A stretch of 20,382 nucleotides of DNA. Origin: an uncultured beta proteobacterium. Lineage in GTDB: Bacteria > Pseudomonadota > Gammaproteobacteria > Burkholderiales > Burkholderiaceae. This document shows, in pieces, positions 1 through 7,523 of the stretch (its first letter is position 1; each line of letters opens with the position of its first letter). The translations under genes and the position numbers were made by a program. The notes beneath the pieces are model-generated. The model worked only from the letters and a program-made list of their open reading frames with translations, ran no database searches and was not told the DNA's origin. The DNA is taken from positions 1 to 20,382 of the forward strand of contig CAIMXN010000052.1 of the NCBI GenBank assembly GCA_903845455.1, read 5' to 3'.

Positions 1-227
1 AGGTTCTCAAGCCCCTCTTTCCAAAAGACACATTACCCGTTGGTTGCAGTCCAGATAACCCTTGGTGGCAACTTTGGCCGCATATTCATGGGACAGATGG
101 TTTTTTTGGGGCTGTATTCCAAAAGAAGGCATCTGTAGCAGCAGTGGCTGGCGAGAAAGAAGCGTTAAAAGAGAAAAAAGTCAAAACCAAGAAGGCTGAG
201 AAGGCTGAAAAGGTTGAGAAGAATTAA
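1..227 (+). CDS. rsmB: 16S rRNA (cytosine-C5) methyltransferase RsmB, C-terminal fragment
   Basis: This is the last 74 codons of a gene that begins before the window; the frame is open from base 3 to the TAA at 225-227. The peptide contains PDNPWWQLWPHIHGTDGFFG, which resembles the usual C-terminus of RsmB/Sun (HDGFFYA-type ending), the SAM-dependent enzyme that methylates C967 of 16S rRNA. The catalytic cysteines and SAM site lie outside the window, so the call rests on the C-terminal motif alone. After the usual end the protein carries about 30 extra residues rich in Lys, Glu and Ala (GEKEALKEKKVKTKKAEKAE and onward), a basic tail that could help RNA binding; that role is inference. The desaturase gene starts 33 bases downstream on the same strand, so co-transcription is possible. 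Confidence 0.75.
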   Translation, partial: VLKPLFPKDTLPVGCSPDNPWWQLWPHIHGTDGFFGAVFQKKASVAAVAGEKEALKEKKVKTKKAEKAEKVEKN

Positions 228-260
228 AATAAGAATTTAGACCTCTTTAGGAACTTCCTT

Positions 261-1469
261 TTGATTACAGATTCAATCTTCGCTACATCTCGTTTTGATT
301 CATTTCTGAGTTGGCTGGCCAATGGCTATTTGGCTTGGTCTTGGTGGGAAATTCTGGTTTTCACCTTGATCGTCACCCATATCACGATTGCTGCTGTTAC
401 CATCTTCTTGCACCGTTGCCAGGCGCATCGTGCTTTGGATTTGCATCCGATTGCATCTCATTTTTTCCGCTTTTGGTTATGGCTTACGACCAGCATGGTG
501 ACCAAAGAATGGGCAGCAATTCACCGCAAGCATCACGCTAAATGCGAGACGGTTGATGATCCTCATAGCCCGCAAATTCTAGGTATCAATACCGTTCTTT
601 CTCGCGGTGCTGAACTTTATAAAAAAGAGTCTAAAAATCAAGAGACTCTAGATAAGTTTGGCCATGGCACACCGGATGACTGGCTTGAGCGCAATGTGTA
701 TTCCATTCTCTCTTGGCAAGGTCTTGCCTTGATGCTCATCATCGATGTATTTTTGTTTGGCGCTATTGGCCTCACTGTTTGGGCAGTGCAAATGCTATGG
801 ATTCCGATTACTGCCGCAGGTATCATTAATGGCCTTGGACACTACTGGGGTTATCGCAACTACGATTGTGAAGATGCCTCAACCAATATTGTTCCCTGGG
901 GAATTTTGATTGGTGGTGAAGAGTTGCATAACAACCATCACACCTTCGCTACCAGCGCTAAGCTCTCGAACAAGTGGTACGAATTTGATATTGGCTGGCT
1001 CTACATTCAGATGATGAGTGCAGTTGGTTTAGCCAAAGTGAAGAAGACTTCACCCAAGCCAGTACTAAGCGACTTACGTCCTGCAGATCAAGGCACGCTT
1101 GAGGCGATCATTGCGAACCGTTATGAAATCATGGCTCGCTACAGTAAGACTTTGCGAAGTTTCTTTAGCAATGAAGTTCAGCATATGCAGGTATTGGCTT
1201 CCCACCTCAAGGATGCGCGTACTTGGTTGGGTAAAGATGAAGCCCGCTTAAGCGAAGTAGAAAAAGTAAAGCTTGAAGAGTTAATGGCAAGCAATGCACA
1301 GTTACGCAAGATGATTGAAATGCGCCGTGATTTACAAGCAATTTGGAGTCGCTCTAATGCGACTGGCGATCAATTGTTATCACAATTGCACTCTTGGTGT
1401 CAGCGCGCTGAAGAAAGTGGCCTTGCTAGCTTGCGTGACTTCTCTTTAAGATTGCGTCGCTACGTTTAA
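261..1469 (+). CDS. membrane acyl-CoA (delta-9 type) fatty acid desaturase
   Basis: Integral membrane di-iron desaturase that inserts a double bond into fatty acyl chains using O2 and an electron donor. All three histidine boxes are visible: HRCQAH at residues 51-56, HRKHH at 88-92 and HNNHH at 223-227, plus the NGLGHYWGYRN segment at 190-200 that commonly supplies another metal ligand. Hydrophobic stretches lie at about 31-50, 66-80 and 150-190. The start is TTG at 261: an AGGA lies 8 bases upstream, and the first in-frame ATG falls after histidine box 1, so it cannot be the real start. Residues about 260-402 form a soluble, charged, probably helical C-terminal extension of unknown role. I believe similar long forms occur in other Burkholderiales. 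The exact substrate (acyl-CoA or phospholipid-bound chain) and double-bond position cannot be read from sequence. A product of this kind would adjust membrane fluidity. Confidence 0.88.
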   Translation: MITDSIFATSRFDSFLSWLANGYLAWSWWEILVFTLIVTHITIAAVTIFLHRCQAHRALDLHPIASHFFRFWLWLTTSMVTKEWAAIHRKHHAKCETVDDPHSPQILGINTVLSRGAELYKKESKNQETLDKFGHGTPDDWLERNVYSILSWQGLALMLIIDVFLFGAIGLTVWAVQMLWIPITAAGIINGLGHYWGYRNYDCEDASTNIVPWGILIGGEELHNNHHTFATSAKLSNKWYEFDIGWLYIQMMSAVGLAKVKKTSPKPVLSDLRPADQGTLEAIIANRYEIMARYSKTLRSFFSNEVQHMQVLASHLKDARTWLGKDEARLSEVEKVKLEELMASNAQLRKMIEMRRDLQAIWSRSNATGDQLLSQLHSWCQRAEESGLASLRDFSLRLRRYV

Positions 1470-1490
1470 GCTGACTAAGTCGTAGATAAT

Positions 1491-1519
1491 AAAAAACCCG
1501 CTGAAGTAGCGGGTTTTTT
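1491..1519. terminator. bidirectional rho-independent terminator
   Basis: A perfect inverted repeat, AAAAAACCCGCT (1491-1502), loop GAAGT (1503-1507), AGCGGGTTTTTT (1508-1519), has an A-run on one side and a T-run on the other. It therefore reads as a terminator in both directions. It sits between the desaturase stop (1469, +) and the rpmG stop (1540, -), serving both converging units. Confidence 0.92.
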
Positions 1520-1539
1520 ATTTGCTGCAAGTTAGTAAA

Positions 1540-1707
1540 TTACTTGAGCTTTGTTTCTTTGTAAGCAACGTGCTTGCGAATAGTAGGATCGAACTTCATG
1601 ATCTCCATTTTCTCAGGCTTTGTACGCTTGTTTTTTGAAGTTGTATAGAAGTGACCAGTACCAGCTGATGACTCTAATTTGATTTTTTCTCTGCCGCCTT
1701 TAGCCAT
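1540..1707 (-). CDS. rpmG: 50S ribosomal protein L33
   Basis: A 55-residue protein beginning MAKGGREKIKLESSAGTGHF and ending KHVAYKETKLK, an immediately recognisable L33, a small basic protein of the large ribosomal subunit near the E site. It has no cysteine, so it is the zinc-free (C-minus) form; a paired zinc-binding version is not in this window. The start is ATG at 1707 with an AAGGAG Shine-Dalgarno a few bases upstream. It lies 11 bases after rpmB on the same strand, the standard rpmB-rpmG pairing, and is followed by a shared terminator. Confidence 0.97.
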   Translation of the reverse strand: MAKGGREKIKLESSAGTGHFYTTSKNKRTKPEKMEIMKFDPTIRKHVAYKETKLK

Positions 1708-1718
1708 TTGTGTGCTCC

Positions 1719-1952
1719 TTAAATTTCGCCGCGTGCACGTAGATCAGTCAAAACAGCATCGATGCCGTTTTTATCGATAACGCGCAAACCAGCATTGGTT
1801 AAGCGCAAGCTAATCCAACGGTTTTCAGATTCGACCCAGAAACGACGATTTTGCAGGTTAGGCAAAAAGCGACGCTTCGTTTTATTGTTTGCATGGGATA
1901 CATTATTGCCAACCATCGGCTTCTTCCCAGTGACTTGGCAAACTTTTGCCAT
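1719..1952 (-). CDS. rpmB: 50S ribosomal protein L28
   Basis: A 77-residue basic protein starting MAKVCQVTGKKPMVGNNVSH with the RRFLPNLQNRRFWVES core, full length for L28, a large-subunit protein. It carries a single cysteine (C5) and so lacks the zinc-binding CxxC pairs of other L28 variants. The start is ATG at 1952, with GGAG upstream on the minus strand. It is the first gene of the rpmB-rpmG unit, with an extended -10 promoter candidate upstream. Confidence 0.97.
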   Translation of the reverse strand: MAKVCQVTGKKPMVGNNVSHANNKTKRRFLPNLQNRRFWVESENRWISLRLTNAGLRVIDKNGIDAVLTDLRARGEI

Positions 1953-1983
1953 GACGTGACTCCATTAATTGCGAAAAAAGAAG

Positions 1984-1992
1984 ATTGTATCA
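1984..1992 (-). promoter_or_regulatory. candidate extended -10 promoter of rpmB-rpmG
   Basis: On the minus strand the sequence reads TGATACAAT, an extended -10 (TGn followed by TACAAT at 1989-1984), about 31 bases before the rpmB ATG. No good -35 is visible at the right spacing, which is acceptable for extended -10 promoters. The implied leader is about 25 bases and contains the GGAG ribosome site. Confidence 0.5.
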
Positions 1993-2096
1993 GGCTAAGC
2001 CCCATTTGATCCACCCTCAATGTGCTTTAGTTTGGAGTTGTGCCGAGCTAAAAGGCTTTATGGGGTAAAAATAAGTAGTTAAGTTAGCATTTACTA

Positions 2097-2819
2097 TCAT
2101 TTATCACTAATTTTCATAAGGCCTGCATCCGAAAAGGAGAAAAATCCACTGCCACTCACAATGCAGTGGTCAAGCAGGGGAATATCGACCAATTGCAAGG
2201 CGTTTTTGAGGGTTTTGGTAAGGTTTTGGTCTGCTTCGCTGGGAAGTGGGTTGCCGCTGGGATGGTTGTGAGCCACGATTAAGGCGCTGGCATTTCTTGC
2301 TAGGGCTTCTTTGAGGATTTCTCGAGGGTAGACAGCAGTTTGGGTGATGGAGCCCCGAAAAAGCTCCTGACACTCGATTAAGCGATATCGAGAGTCTAGA
2401 TAAAGGCACAGGAAGACCTCATGTGGCAGCCGGCCAATCTTGGCCTGTAGAAACTCTCTGACATGCATGGGCGATGAAAAAATCGAGTCTAGAGCCAGTC
2501 CTTCCTCAAGGCTACGTTTCACAAGCTCGTAGGCAGCTTGGATTTGTGACCACTTGGATAGACCCATTCCATGAATCTTTGTTAGCTCTTCGGGGCTGGC
2601 GCTCAATAGTCTTGGCAGGCTTCCAAATTGATGCAGTAAGTCTTCAGCGAGTGCTACAGCTGTTTTACCTTGGACTCCGACCCTGAGAAAAATGGCTAAT
2701 AACTCGGCATCGCTTAAAGACGCTGCCCCTTGGGCACGGAGTTTTTCTCTTGGTTGTTCTGTTTTGGGCCATGCAGAAATCGGGGAGTGCAAAGTTGGCG
2801 CTGGTCTAGATACAATCAC
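2097..2819 (-). CDS. radC: RadC-family JAB/MPN-domain protein
   Basis: RadC family protein (UPF0758). An N-terminal segment WPKTEQPREKLRAQGAASLS leads into a helix-hairpin-helix region (PEELTKIHGMG), followed by the JAB/MPN metalloprotease-like domain with HNHPSG at residues 184-189 and the metal-ligand aspartate at 197 (GTG-start numbering). The historical link to DNA repair is weak and the cellular role is unsettled. The start is uncertain. The frame is open back to a TTG at 2951, preceded by AAGGAG only 4 bases away, but that would overlap the divergent fkpB by 129 bases and add 44 residues that look like antisense of fkpB. GTG at 2819 and TTG at 2792 fit the family's N-terminus better; I chose 2819. 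The C-terminus is complete. Confidence 0.88.
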   Translation of the reverse strand: MIVSRPAPTLHSPISAWPKTEQPREKLRAQGAASLSDAELLAIFLRVGVQGKTAVALAEDLLHQFGSLPRLLSASPEELTKIHGMGLSKWSQIQAAYELVKRSLEEGLALDSIFSSPMHVREFLQAKIGRLPHEVFLCLYLDSRYRLIECQELFRGSITQTAVYPREILKEALARNASALIVAHNHPSGNPLPSEADQNLTKTLKNALQLVDIPLLDHCIVSGSGFFSFSDAGLMKISDK

Positions 2820-2825
2820 CTTATG
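2811..2825 (+). promoter_or_regulatory. candidate leaderless promoter of fkpB-ispH
   Basis: TACAAT at 2811-2816 ends 6 bases before the fkpB ATG at 2823, which places the expected transcription start on or next to the A of the start codon. No Shine-Dalgarno is present in front of this ATG. The -35 region is poor (GTGCAA at 2787-2792 is the best, 18 bases away). A leaderless mRNA is inferred. Confidence 0.4.
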
Positions 2826-3269
2826 ACTAAGCTTACGGTTTTGCCTAACTCCTACTTGACTCTCAACTATCGGCTGACTTTGCCCAGCGGGGAGGATTAC
2901 ATCAATACCTTTATTGACCGCCCTGCGACGGTGATGATGGGATCTGGACAATTTGCTCCTTGTTTTGAAAAGGTGTTGTTAGGTCTTGGCGTGGGCGAGA
3001 AAAAAAGTGAACTATTGCCGCCAGAGGAAAGTTTTGGAGAACGCAAAGACGAGCTAGTGCAATGGGTTTCCTTGAATGCTCTGAAAGAAGGGCGCGATGA
3101 TGATGTGCAATTTAATCCTGGTGATGTGATTGAGTTCAACGCACCTAGTGGCGCTCAATATGCAGGTGTTTTGCAATCGATTACTGAAGAGGGCGCATGG
3201 TTTGATTTCAATCACCCCCTGGCCGGAAGGCCTGTGACATTTGAAGCTGAAATCGTTGCTATCCTCTAA
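2823..3269 (+). CDS. fkpB: FKBP-type peptidyl-prolyl cis-trans isomerase (SlpA/FkpB type)
   Basis: A 148-residue SlyD-like FKBP, matching the roughly 149 residues of E. coli FkpB (SlpA). It catalyses cis-trans isomerisation of prolyl bonds and acts as a cytoplasmic folding helper. Visible landmarks are the FKBP segment MGSGQFAPCFEKVLLGLGVG (39-58), the flap insert with PPEESFG (66-72), and DFNHPLAGRPVTFE (128-141), the characteristic C-terminal strand motif. It lacks the metal-binding His-rich tail of SlyD. The ATG at 2823 gives the family's N-terminus; an upstream in-frame ATG at 2730 would add 31 unconserved residues lying antisense to radC. ispH follows after 6 bases, the same fkpB-ispH order as in E. 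coli, which supports both identities and a shared mRNA. Confidence 0.92.
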   Translation: MTKLTVLPNSYLTLNYRLTLPSGEDYINTFIDRPATVMMGSGQFAPCFEKVLLGLGVGEKKSELLPPEESFGERKDELVQWVSLNALKEGRDDDVQFNPGDVIEFNAPSGAQYAGVLQSITEEGAWFDFNHPLAGRPVTFEAEIVAIL

Positions 3270-3275
3270 ATCAAG

Positions 3276-4217
3276 ATGAGCGATAAAGACACTGCAGAAA
3301 TTTTGATGGCTCAGCCGCGCGGTTTTTGCGCGGGTGTTGATAGGGCAATTCATATCGTAGATGAAGCACTGACACGTTTTGGTGCGCCGATTTATGTGCG
3401 ACATGAAATTGTGCATAACGTTTATGTCGTTAATGAACTGCGCGAAAAAGGCGCGGTCTTTATAGATGAATTGCATGAAGTTCCTAAGGGCGGTATTGTG
3501 GTTTTTAGTGCTCACGGGGTATCGCAAGAGGTTCGTAAAGATGCGGAAGACCGTGGTTTGCAGGTATATGACGCAACTTGTCCCCTAGTTACCAAAGTAC
3601 ATCTTGAGGTCGTGAAGATGTGTAAAGATGGGTACACTGTTTTGATGATTGGTCATGCTGGGCATCCTGAGGTTGAAGGCACGATGGGGCAGGTTAAAGA
3701 AAGAATATTTCTGATAGAGAGGGTGGCTGATGTGGCAAGTTTGCCTTTTAAGTCAGATGAAAAAATAGCCTTTGTAACGCAAACTACGCTCTCTGTGGAT
3801 GAGACTAAAGAAATTGTTGAAGCATTAACCCAAAAGTTTCCCAAGATTGTTCAGCCTCGCAAGCAAGATATTTGTTATGCCACTCAGAATCGCCAAGATG
3901 CCGTTAAATTTATGGCGCCCCAAGTTGAGGTAGTGATTGTCGTAGGGAGTGCGATGAGCTCTAACTCCAATCGTTTGCGAGAGTTGTCTGAAAAATTAGG
4001 TGTGCCTTCCTATATGGTGGATGCACCTGAGCAACTGAAACCAGAATGGTTTGCTGGCAAAAAACGGGTAGGATTAACAGCAGGCGCTTCTGCTCCTGAG
4101 AGCCTAGCGCAGGCTATTGTTGCGCGCATACAAGAATTTGGCCCCAGACAGGTGCGCAATCTGGATGGCGTCGTCGAAGATGTCATATTTTCATTACCTA
4201 AAAACTTAGTTAACTAA
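3276..4217 (+). CDS. ispH: 4-hydroxy-3-methylbut-2-enyl diphosphate reductase
   Basis: IspH (LytB) performs the last step of the MEP isoprenoid pathway, reducing HMBPP to IPP and DMAPP with a 4Fe-4S cluster. The three cluster cysteines are present: C18 in GFCAGVDRAI, C102 in DATCPLVTKVH and C200 in QDICYATQNRQ. Active-site motifs HEIVHN (43-48), SAHGVS (78-83), HAGHPEVEGT (127-136) and TQTTLSVDET (168-177) are intact. At 313 residues it is full length. The ATG at 3276 is 6 bases after fkpB and probably translated from the same message. livK begins 23 bases downstream with its own strong ribosome site and may share this transcript. Confidence 0.97.
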   Translation: MSDKDTAEILMAQPRGFCAGVDRAIHIVDEALTRFGAPIYVRHEIVHNVYVVNELREKGAVFIDELHEVPKGGIVVFSAHGVSQEVRKDAEDRGLQVYDATCPLVTKVHLEVVKMCKDGYTVLMIGHAGHPEVEGTMGQVKERIFLIERVADVASLPFKSDEKIAFVTQTTLSVDETKEIVEALTQKFPKIVQPRKQDICYATQNRQDAVKFMAPQVEVVIVVGSAMSSNSNRLRELSEKLGVPSYMVDAPEQLKPEWFAGKKRVGLTAGASAPESLAQAIVARIQEFGPRQVRNLDGVVEDVIFSLPKNLVN

Positions 4218-4240
4218 TGCATGTACTGAAGGAGTCGTTG

Positions 4241-5422
4241 ATGAGTGATTCAAAAGGGATGTTTGTCAAGAGTGCATTGGCGGTTTCAGCTGCAACGCTA
4301 CTCATGCTGACTGGATGTGGAAAAGGTGGTGATAAGTCCGCCGCTATCCCGGCAGATGCGGTGGAGGTAAAAATCGGACACGTAGCACCTTTGACAGGCC
4401 CGATCGCACATTTAGGCAAAGCCAATGAGAATGGCGCTCGCATGGCGATTGAAGAAATTAACAAGTCTGGCCTCACCATTGATGGCAAAAAGGTATTCCT
4501 GACATTGGTTTCAGAAGATGATCAGGCCGATCCAAAAGCGGCCACGCAAGTTGCTCAGAAAATAGTTGATGCAAAAGTCGCAGGTATTGTTGGTCATTTG
4601 AATTCTGGTACTAGTATCCCTGCTTCACGAATTTATAGTGATGCGGGTATTACAGAAATATCCCCCTCAGCTACAAATCCTGAATACACTAATCAAGGTT
4701 TTAAAACTACCTATCGTTTAGTTGCTACGGATGCACAACAAGGCCCAGCCCTTGCAAATTATGTGTTAACAACGCTGAAATCTAAAACCGTAGCGATTGT
4801 TGATGACTCTACCCAGTATGGCAAAGGCTTGGCAGATGAGTTTGAAAAAACGGTAAAAGCAGCCGGCCTGAAGGTGGTAACACGGGAAGCGACAAATGAT
4901 AAAGCGACTGACTTCAAGGCAATCTTAACGAAGATTAAAGGAAGTAAGCCTGACGTCATTATGTATGGTGGCATGGATGCCACTGGTGGTCCTTTTTCTC
5001 GACAAGCAAAAGAATTGGGCATCAAGGCCAAGATTGTCGGCGGGGATGGCATTTGCACTGATTCATTAGCGGGTCTGGCTGGTGATGCGATTATCAATGT
5101 CACTTGTTCAGAGCCAGGTATGCCCCTCTCAAAAATGACGCAAGGTCCTGATTTTGAAAAACGTTATAAGGAACGCTTTAACGTTGGAGTAGAAAACTAT
5201 GCGCCTTTTACATATGATGCCATGTATGTTTTAGTGGACGCTATGAAGCGAGCCAACTCTACCGATCCTGCAAAAATTTTACTGGCTATGCCAGCTACGA
5301 AAATGACGGGTTTAGTTGGCAATATTGCCTTTGATAGCAAAGGTGATATGAAAGAAGGCGTCATTACTTTGTATGACTTCAAAGAGAAAAAGAAATCGGT
5401 GCTTGATGTTATTAAGATGTAA
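4241..5422 (+). CDS. livK: branched-chain amino acid ABC transporter, periplasmic substrate-binding lipoprotein
   Basis: Type I periplasmic binding protein of the Leu/Ile/Val-binding family (Peripla_BP_6). The N-terminus is a lipoprotein signal: a hydrophobic stretch followed by the lipobox LTGC, with C26 as the lipidated residue, so the protein is probably tethered to a membrane facing the periplasm. The mature domain opens with VKIGHVAPLTGPIAHLGKAN, typical of LivJ/LivK, and includes QADPKAATQVAQKIV and GHLNSGTSIPASRIY, the ligand-site region. The start ATG at 4241 has AAGGAG at 4229-4234, 6 bases away; an in-frame ATG at 4217 has no such site. It is the first gene of the liv set. Ligand specificity (branched-chain amino acids, other amino acids or amides) cannot be fixed from sequence. 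A terminator follows directly. Confidence 0.92.
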   Translation: MSDSKGMFVKSALAVSAATLLMLTGCGKGGDKSAAIPADAVEVKIGHVAPLTGPIAHLGKANENGARMAIEEINKSGLTIDGKKVFLTLVSEDDQADPKAATQVAQKIVDAKVAGIVGHLNSGTSIPASRIYSDAGITEISPSATNPEYTNQGFKTTYRLVATDAQQGPALANYVLTTLKSKTVAIVDDSTQYGKGLADEFEKTVKAAGLKVVTREATNDKATDFKAILTKIKGSKPDVIMYGGMDATGGPFSRQAKELGIKAKIVGGDGICTDSLAGLAGDAIINVTCSEPGMPLSKMTQGPDFEKRYKERFNVGVENYAPFTYDAMYVLVDAMKRANSTDPAKILLAMPATKMTGLVGNIAFDSKGDMKEGVITLYDFKEKKKSVLDVIKM

Positions 5423-5439
5423 GGGATTTGGAATAAAGC

Positions 5440-5468
5440 AGCACCGCAATTGCGGTGCTCTTTTTTTT
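5440..5468 (+). terminator. intra-operon rho-independent terminator between livK and livH
   Basis: A perfect palindrome, AGCACCGC AATT GCGGTGCT (5440-5459), is followed by C and eight T (5461-5468), a textbook intrinsic terminator 17 bases after the livK stop. Because livH starts 38 bases further on with no obvious promoter in the gap, it probably acts as a partial terminator that lets livK be made in excess of the membrane components, a common arrangement for ABC importers. Confidence 0.9.
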
Positions 5469-5506
5469 ACCCCATCCTACTTCTTATTCAAGTACTGATT
5501 GCATTC

Positions 5507-6442
5507 GTGGATATCTTTCTACAGCAAATTATCAATGGCTTAGTGCTTGGTAGCATTTACGCTTTGATCGCTTTAGGCTACACCATGGTGTACGGCGTGC
5601 TAGGTATCATTAACTTTGCTCATGGTGAAGTGCTCATGATTGGCGCCATGGTATCGCTTTCATTGATTCGTTTGATTTTGAGTCTGACAAGTGATTTACC
5701 GGGATGGTTAACGCTCTTAATCGTGTTACCGGTCACGATGGCAGTTTGTGCTGGCCTGAGTTATTGGATTGAGCGCATTGCTTATCGTCCATTACGTAAT
5801 GCGCCACGCTTAGCCCCATTAATCTCTGCAATCGGTATGTCAATTTTGCTACAGACTATTGCCATGTTGATTTGGTCGCGCAATCCCATGAGCTACCCTC
5901 AGCTCCTTCCTTCAAATCCGATTGATGTATTTAGTAGTGGTGCAACGATTACTGGTAAAGAGATTGTCATTATTGTGGTTTCGTTAGCTGTAATGTGTGG
6001 ATTATTATTCTTGGTGGAAAAAACAAAATTGGGTAGGGCGATGCGTGCTACTGCCGAGCAAACTCAAATTGCCGCATTGATGGGTGTGAATCCTAACCGC
6101 GTGATCTCGATTACCTTCATGTTAGGTGGGGTATTAGCAGGACTTGCAGGTGTGATGATTGCGAGTAATTATGGCAACGTGCATTTCTATATGGGCTTTA
6201 TTCCTGGATTAAAAGCATTTACTGCAGCCGTCTTGGGCGGCATTGGAAATTTACGAGGTGCCATGTTAGGGGGGCTGCTTTTAGGTTTAATTGAATCTTT
6301 GGGTGCTGGTTATATTGGTGAGTTAACGGGCGGTGTTTTTGGCTCCAATTACCAGGATATTTTTGCCTTCCTAGTCCTGATCTTGGTATTGGTTTTACGC
6401 CCCACCGGCTTGCTTGGTGAGAGGGTATCTGACCGTGCTTAA
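5507..6442 (+). CDS. livH: branched-chain amino acid ABC transporter permease LivH
   Basis: One of the two integral membrane subunits of the liv importer (BPD_transp_2 family), 311 residues and mostly hydrophobic with about eight membrane segments. The N-terminus DIFLQQIINGLVLGSIYALI and the following GYTMVYGVLGIINFAHGE are hallmarks of LivH. The segment around GRAMRATAEQTQIAALMGVN is the cytoplasmic loop that contacts the ATPases. The start is GTG at 5507, which gives the family's usual MDIFLQQIINGL beginning; the frame is open back to 5450, but that start would lie inside the terminator hairpin. No clear Shine-Dalgarno precedes the GTG, so translation may be weak. The gene overlaps livM by 8 bases. 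Confidence 0.93.
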   Translation: MDIFLQQIINGLVLGSIYALIALGYTMVYGVLGIINFAHGEVLMIGAMVSLSLIRLILSLTSDLPGWLTLLIVLPVTMAVCAGLSYWIERIAYRPLRNAPRLAPLISAIGMSILLQTIAMLIWSRNPMSYPQLLPSNPIDVFSSGATITGKEIVIIVVSLAVMCGLLFLVEKTKLGRAMRATAEQTQIAALMGVNPNRVISITFMLGGVLAGLAGVMIASNYGNVHFYMGFIPGLKAFTAAVLGGIGNLRGAMLGGLLLGLIESLGAGYIGELTGGVFGSNYQDIFAFLVLILVLVLRPTGLLGERVSDRA

Positions 6443-7523
6443 GACACTTCCTTTAAATAAGCTCAATCGCTCCACCTATTTATGGCTTGGGGCCTTTGCT
6501 CTTATTCTGCTCCCTTGGGTAGTGGGTGCGGGTGGTGGCAATTACTGGTTGCGTGTTTTAGATTTCGCTTTGCTCTACATTGTTTTGGCTTTAGGTCTTA
6601 ACGTAGTCGTGGGTTTTGCTGGCTTGCTGGATTTAGGCTACATTGCTTTTTATGCTTTGGGTGCTTATAGCTATGCTTTGTTAGCATCCCCGCATCTACC
6701 TCAACACTTTCACACAATTGCTGCAGCTTTTCCTGCAGGAATGCATTTTTCACCTTGGTTTGTAGCCATTTTCGCGATTATGCTAGCAGCCTTGTTTGGC
6801 ATTGTTTTGGGGTTGCCTACCTTGCAGTTGCGGGGTGATTATCTAGCGATCGTGACTTTGGGTTTCGGAGAAATTATTCGAATTTTTATGAATAATTTGG
6901 ACCGCCCGCTTAACCTCACCAACGGACCAAAGGGTATTACAGCGATTGATCCGATTCAATTATTTGGTATTAATTTTGCCAAGATTTTAGATTTAGGTTT
7001 TATAAAGATATCGGGTTTATATCTCGTGTTTTATCTTTTTTTGTTGCTGGTAATAGGGGTAGCAATTGTGTGCCTACATTTACAAGATTCTCGCATCGGC
7101 CGAGCATGGGTTGCGATTCGTGAAGATGAGATTGCTGCTCAGGCTATGGGTATTAATACTCGCAATATGAAATTGTTAGCATTTGCGATTGGAGCCTCAT
7201 TTGCAGGCGTGGCAGGCGTTCTCTTTTCTGCTTTTCAGGGCTTCGTATCGCCCGAGTCATTCACGCTTTGGGAATCCATTGTCGTTTTATCTATGGTGGT
7301 CTTAGGTGGTATTGGCCATATTCCCGGGGTTATCTTAGGCGCCATATTGTTAGCTGTTTTTCCAGAGGTTTTACGGGGTGTAGCAGAGCCAGTGCAGAAA
7401 TTCCTATTTGGGCATGTGCTTGTGGATGTCGAGATTATTCGTCAATTGATCTATGGTCTGGCACTGATTCTCGTCATGCTTTATCGCCCTGGCGGCATTT
7501 GGCAGAAGCGAGGTAATCACTAA
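6435..7523 (+). CDS. livM: branched-chain amino acid ABC transporter permease LivM
   Basis: Second membrane subunit of the liv importer, 362 residues with many hydrophobic segments. Recognisable blocks are LGLNVVVGFAGLLDLGYIAF near the N-terminus, GLPTLQLRGDYLAIVTLGFGE in the middle, and GRAWVAIREDEIAAQAMGIN, the coupling loop facing LivG/LivF. It pairs with LivH to form the channel. The start is GTG at 6435, overlapping the livH stop by 8 bases with GAGAGGG about 9 bases upstream. A TTG at 6414 in the same frame would add 7 residues (MVRGYLT) and cannot be fully excluded. The stop overlaps the livG ATG by one base, indicating translational coupling. Confidence 0.92.
   Translation: MLKTLPLNKLNRSTYLWLGAFALILLPWVVGAGGGNYWLRVLDFALLYIVLALGLNVVVGFAGLLDLGYIAFYALGAYSYALLASPHLPQHFHTIAAAFPAGMHFSPWFVAIFAIMLAALFGIVLGLPTLQLRGDYLAIVTLGFGEIIRIFMNNLDRPLNLTNGPKGITAIDPIQLFGINFAKILDLGFIKISGLYLVFYLFLLLVIGVAIVCLHLQDSRIGRAWVAIREDEIAAQAMGINTRNMKLLAFAIGASFAGVAGVLFSAFQGFVSPESFTLWESIVVLSMVVLGGIGHIPGVILGAILLAVFPEVLRGVAEPVQKFLFGHVLVDVEIIRQLIYGLALILVMLYRPGGIWQKRGNH

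Noticed and set aside
2170..2409. A 79-residue open frame within radC on the same strand
   Set aside because: Out-of-frame shadow of radC, rich in Arg, Ser and Pro, with no ribosome site or recognisable domain.
5450..5506. Longer N-terminus for LivH
   Set aside because: The added codons lie inside the terminator hairpin and T-run; the GTG at 5507 gives the standard family N-terminus.
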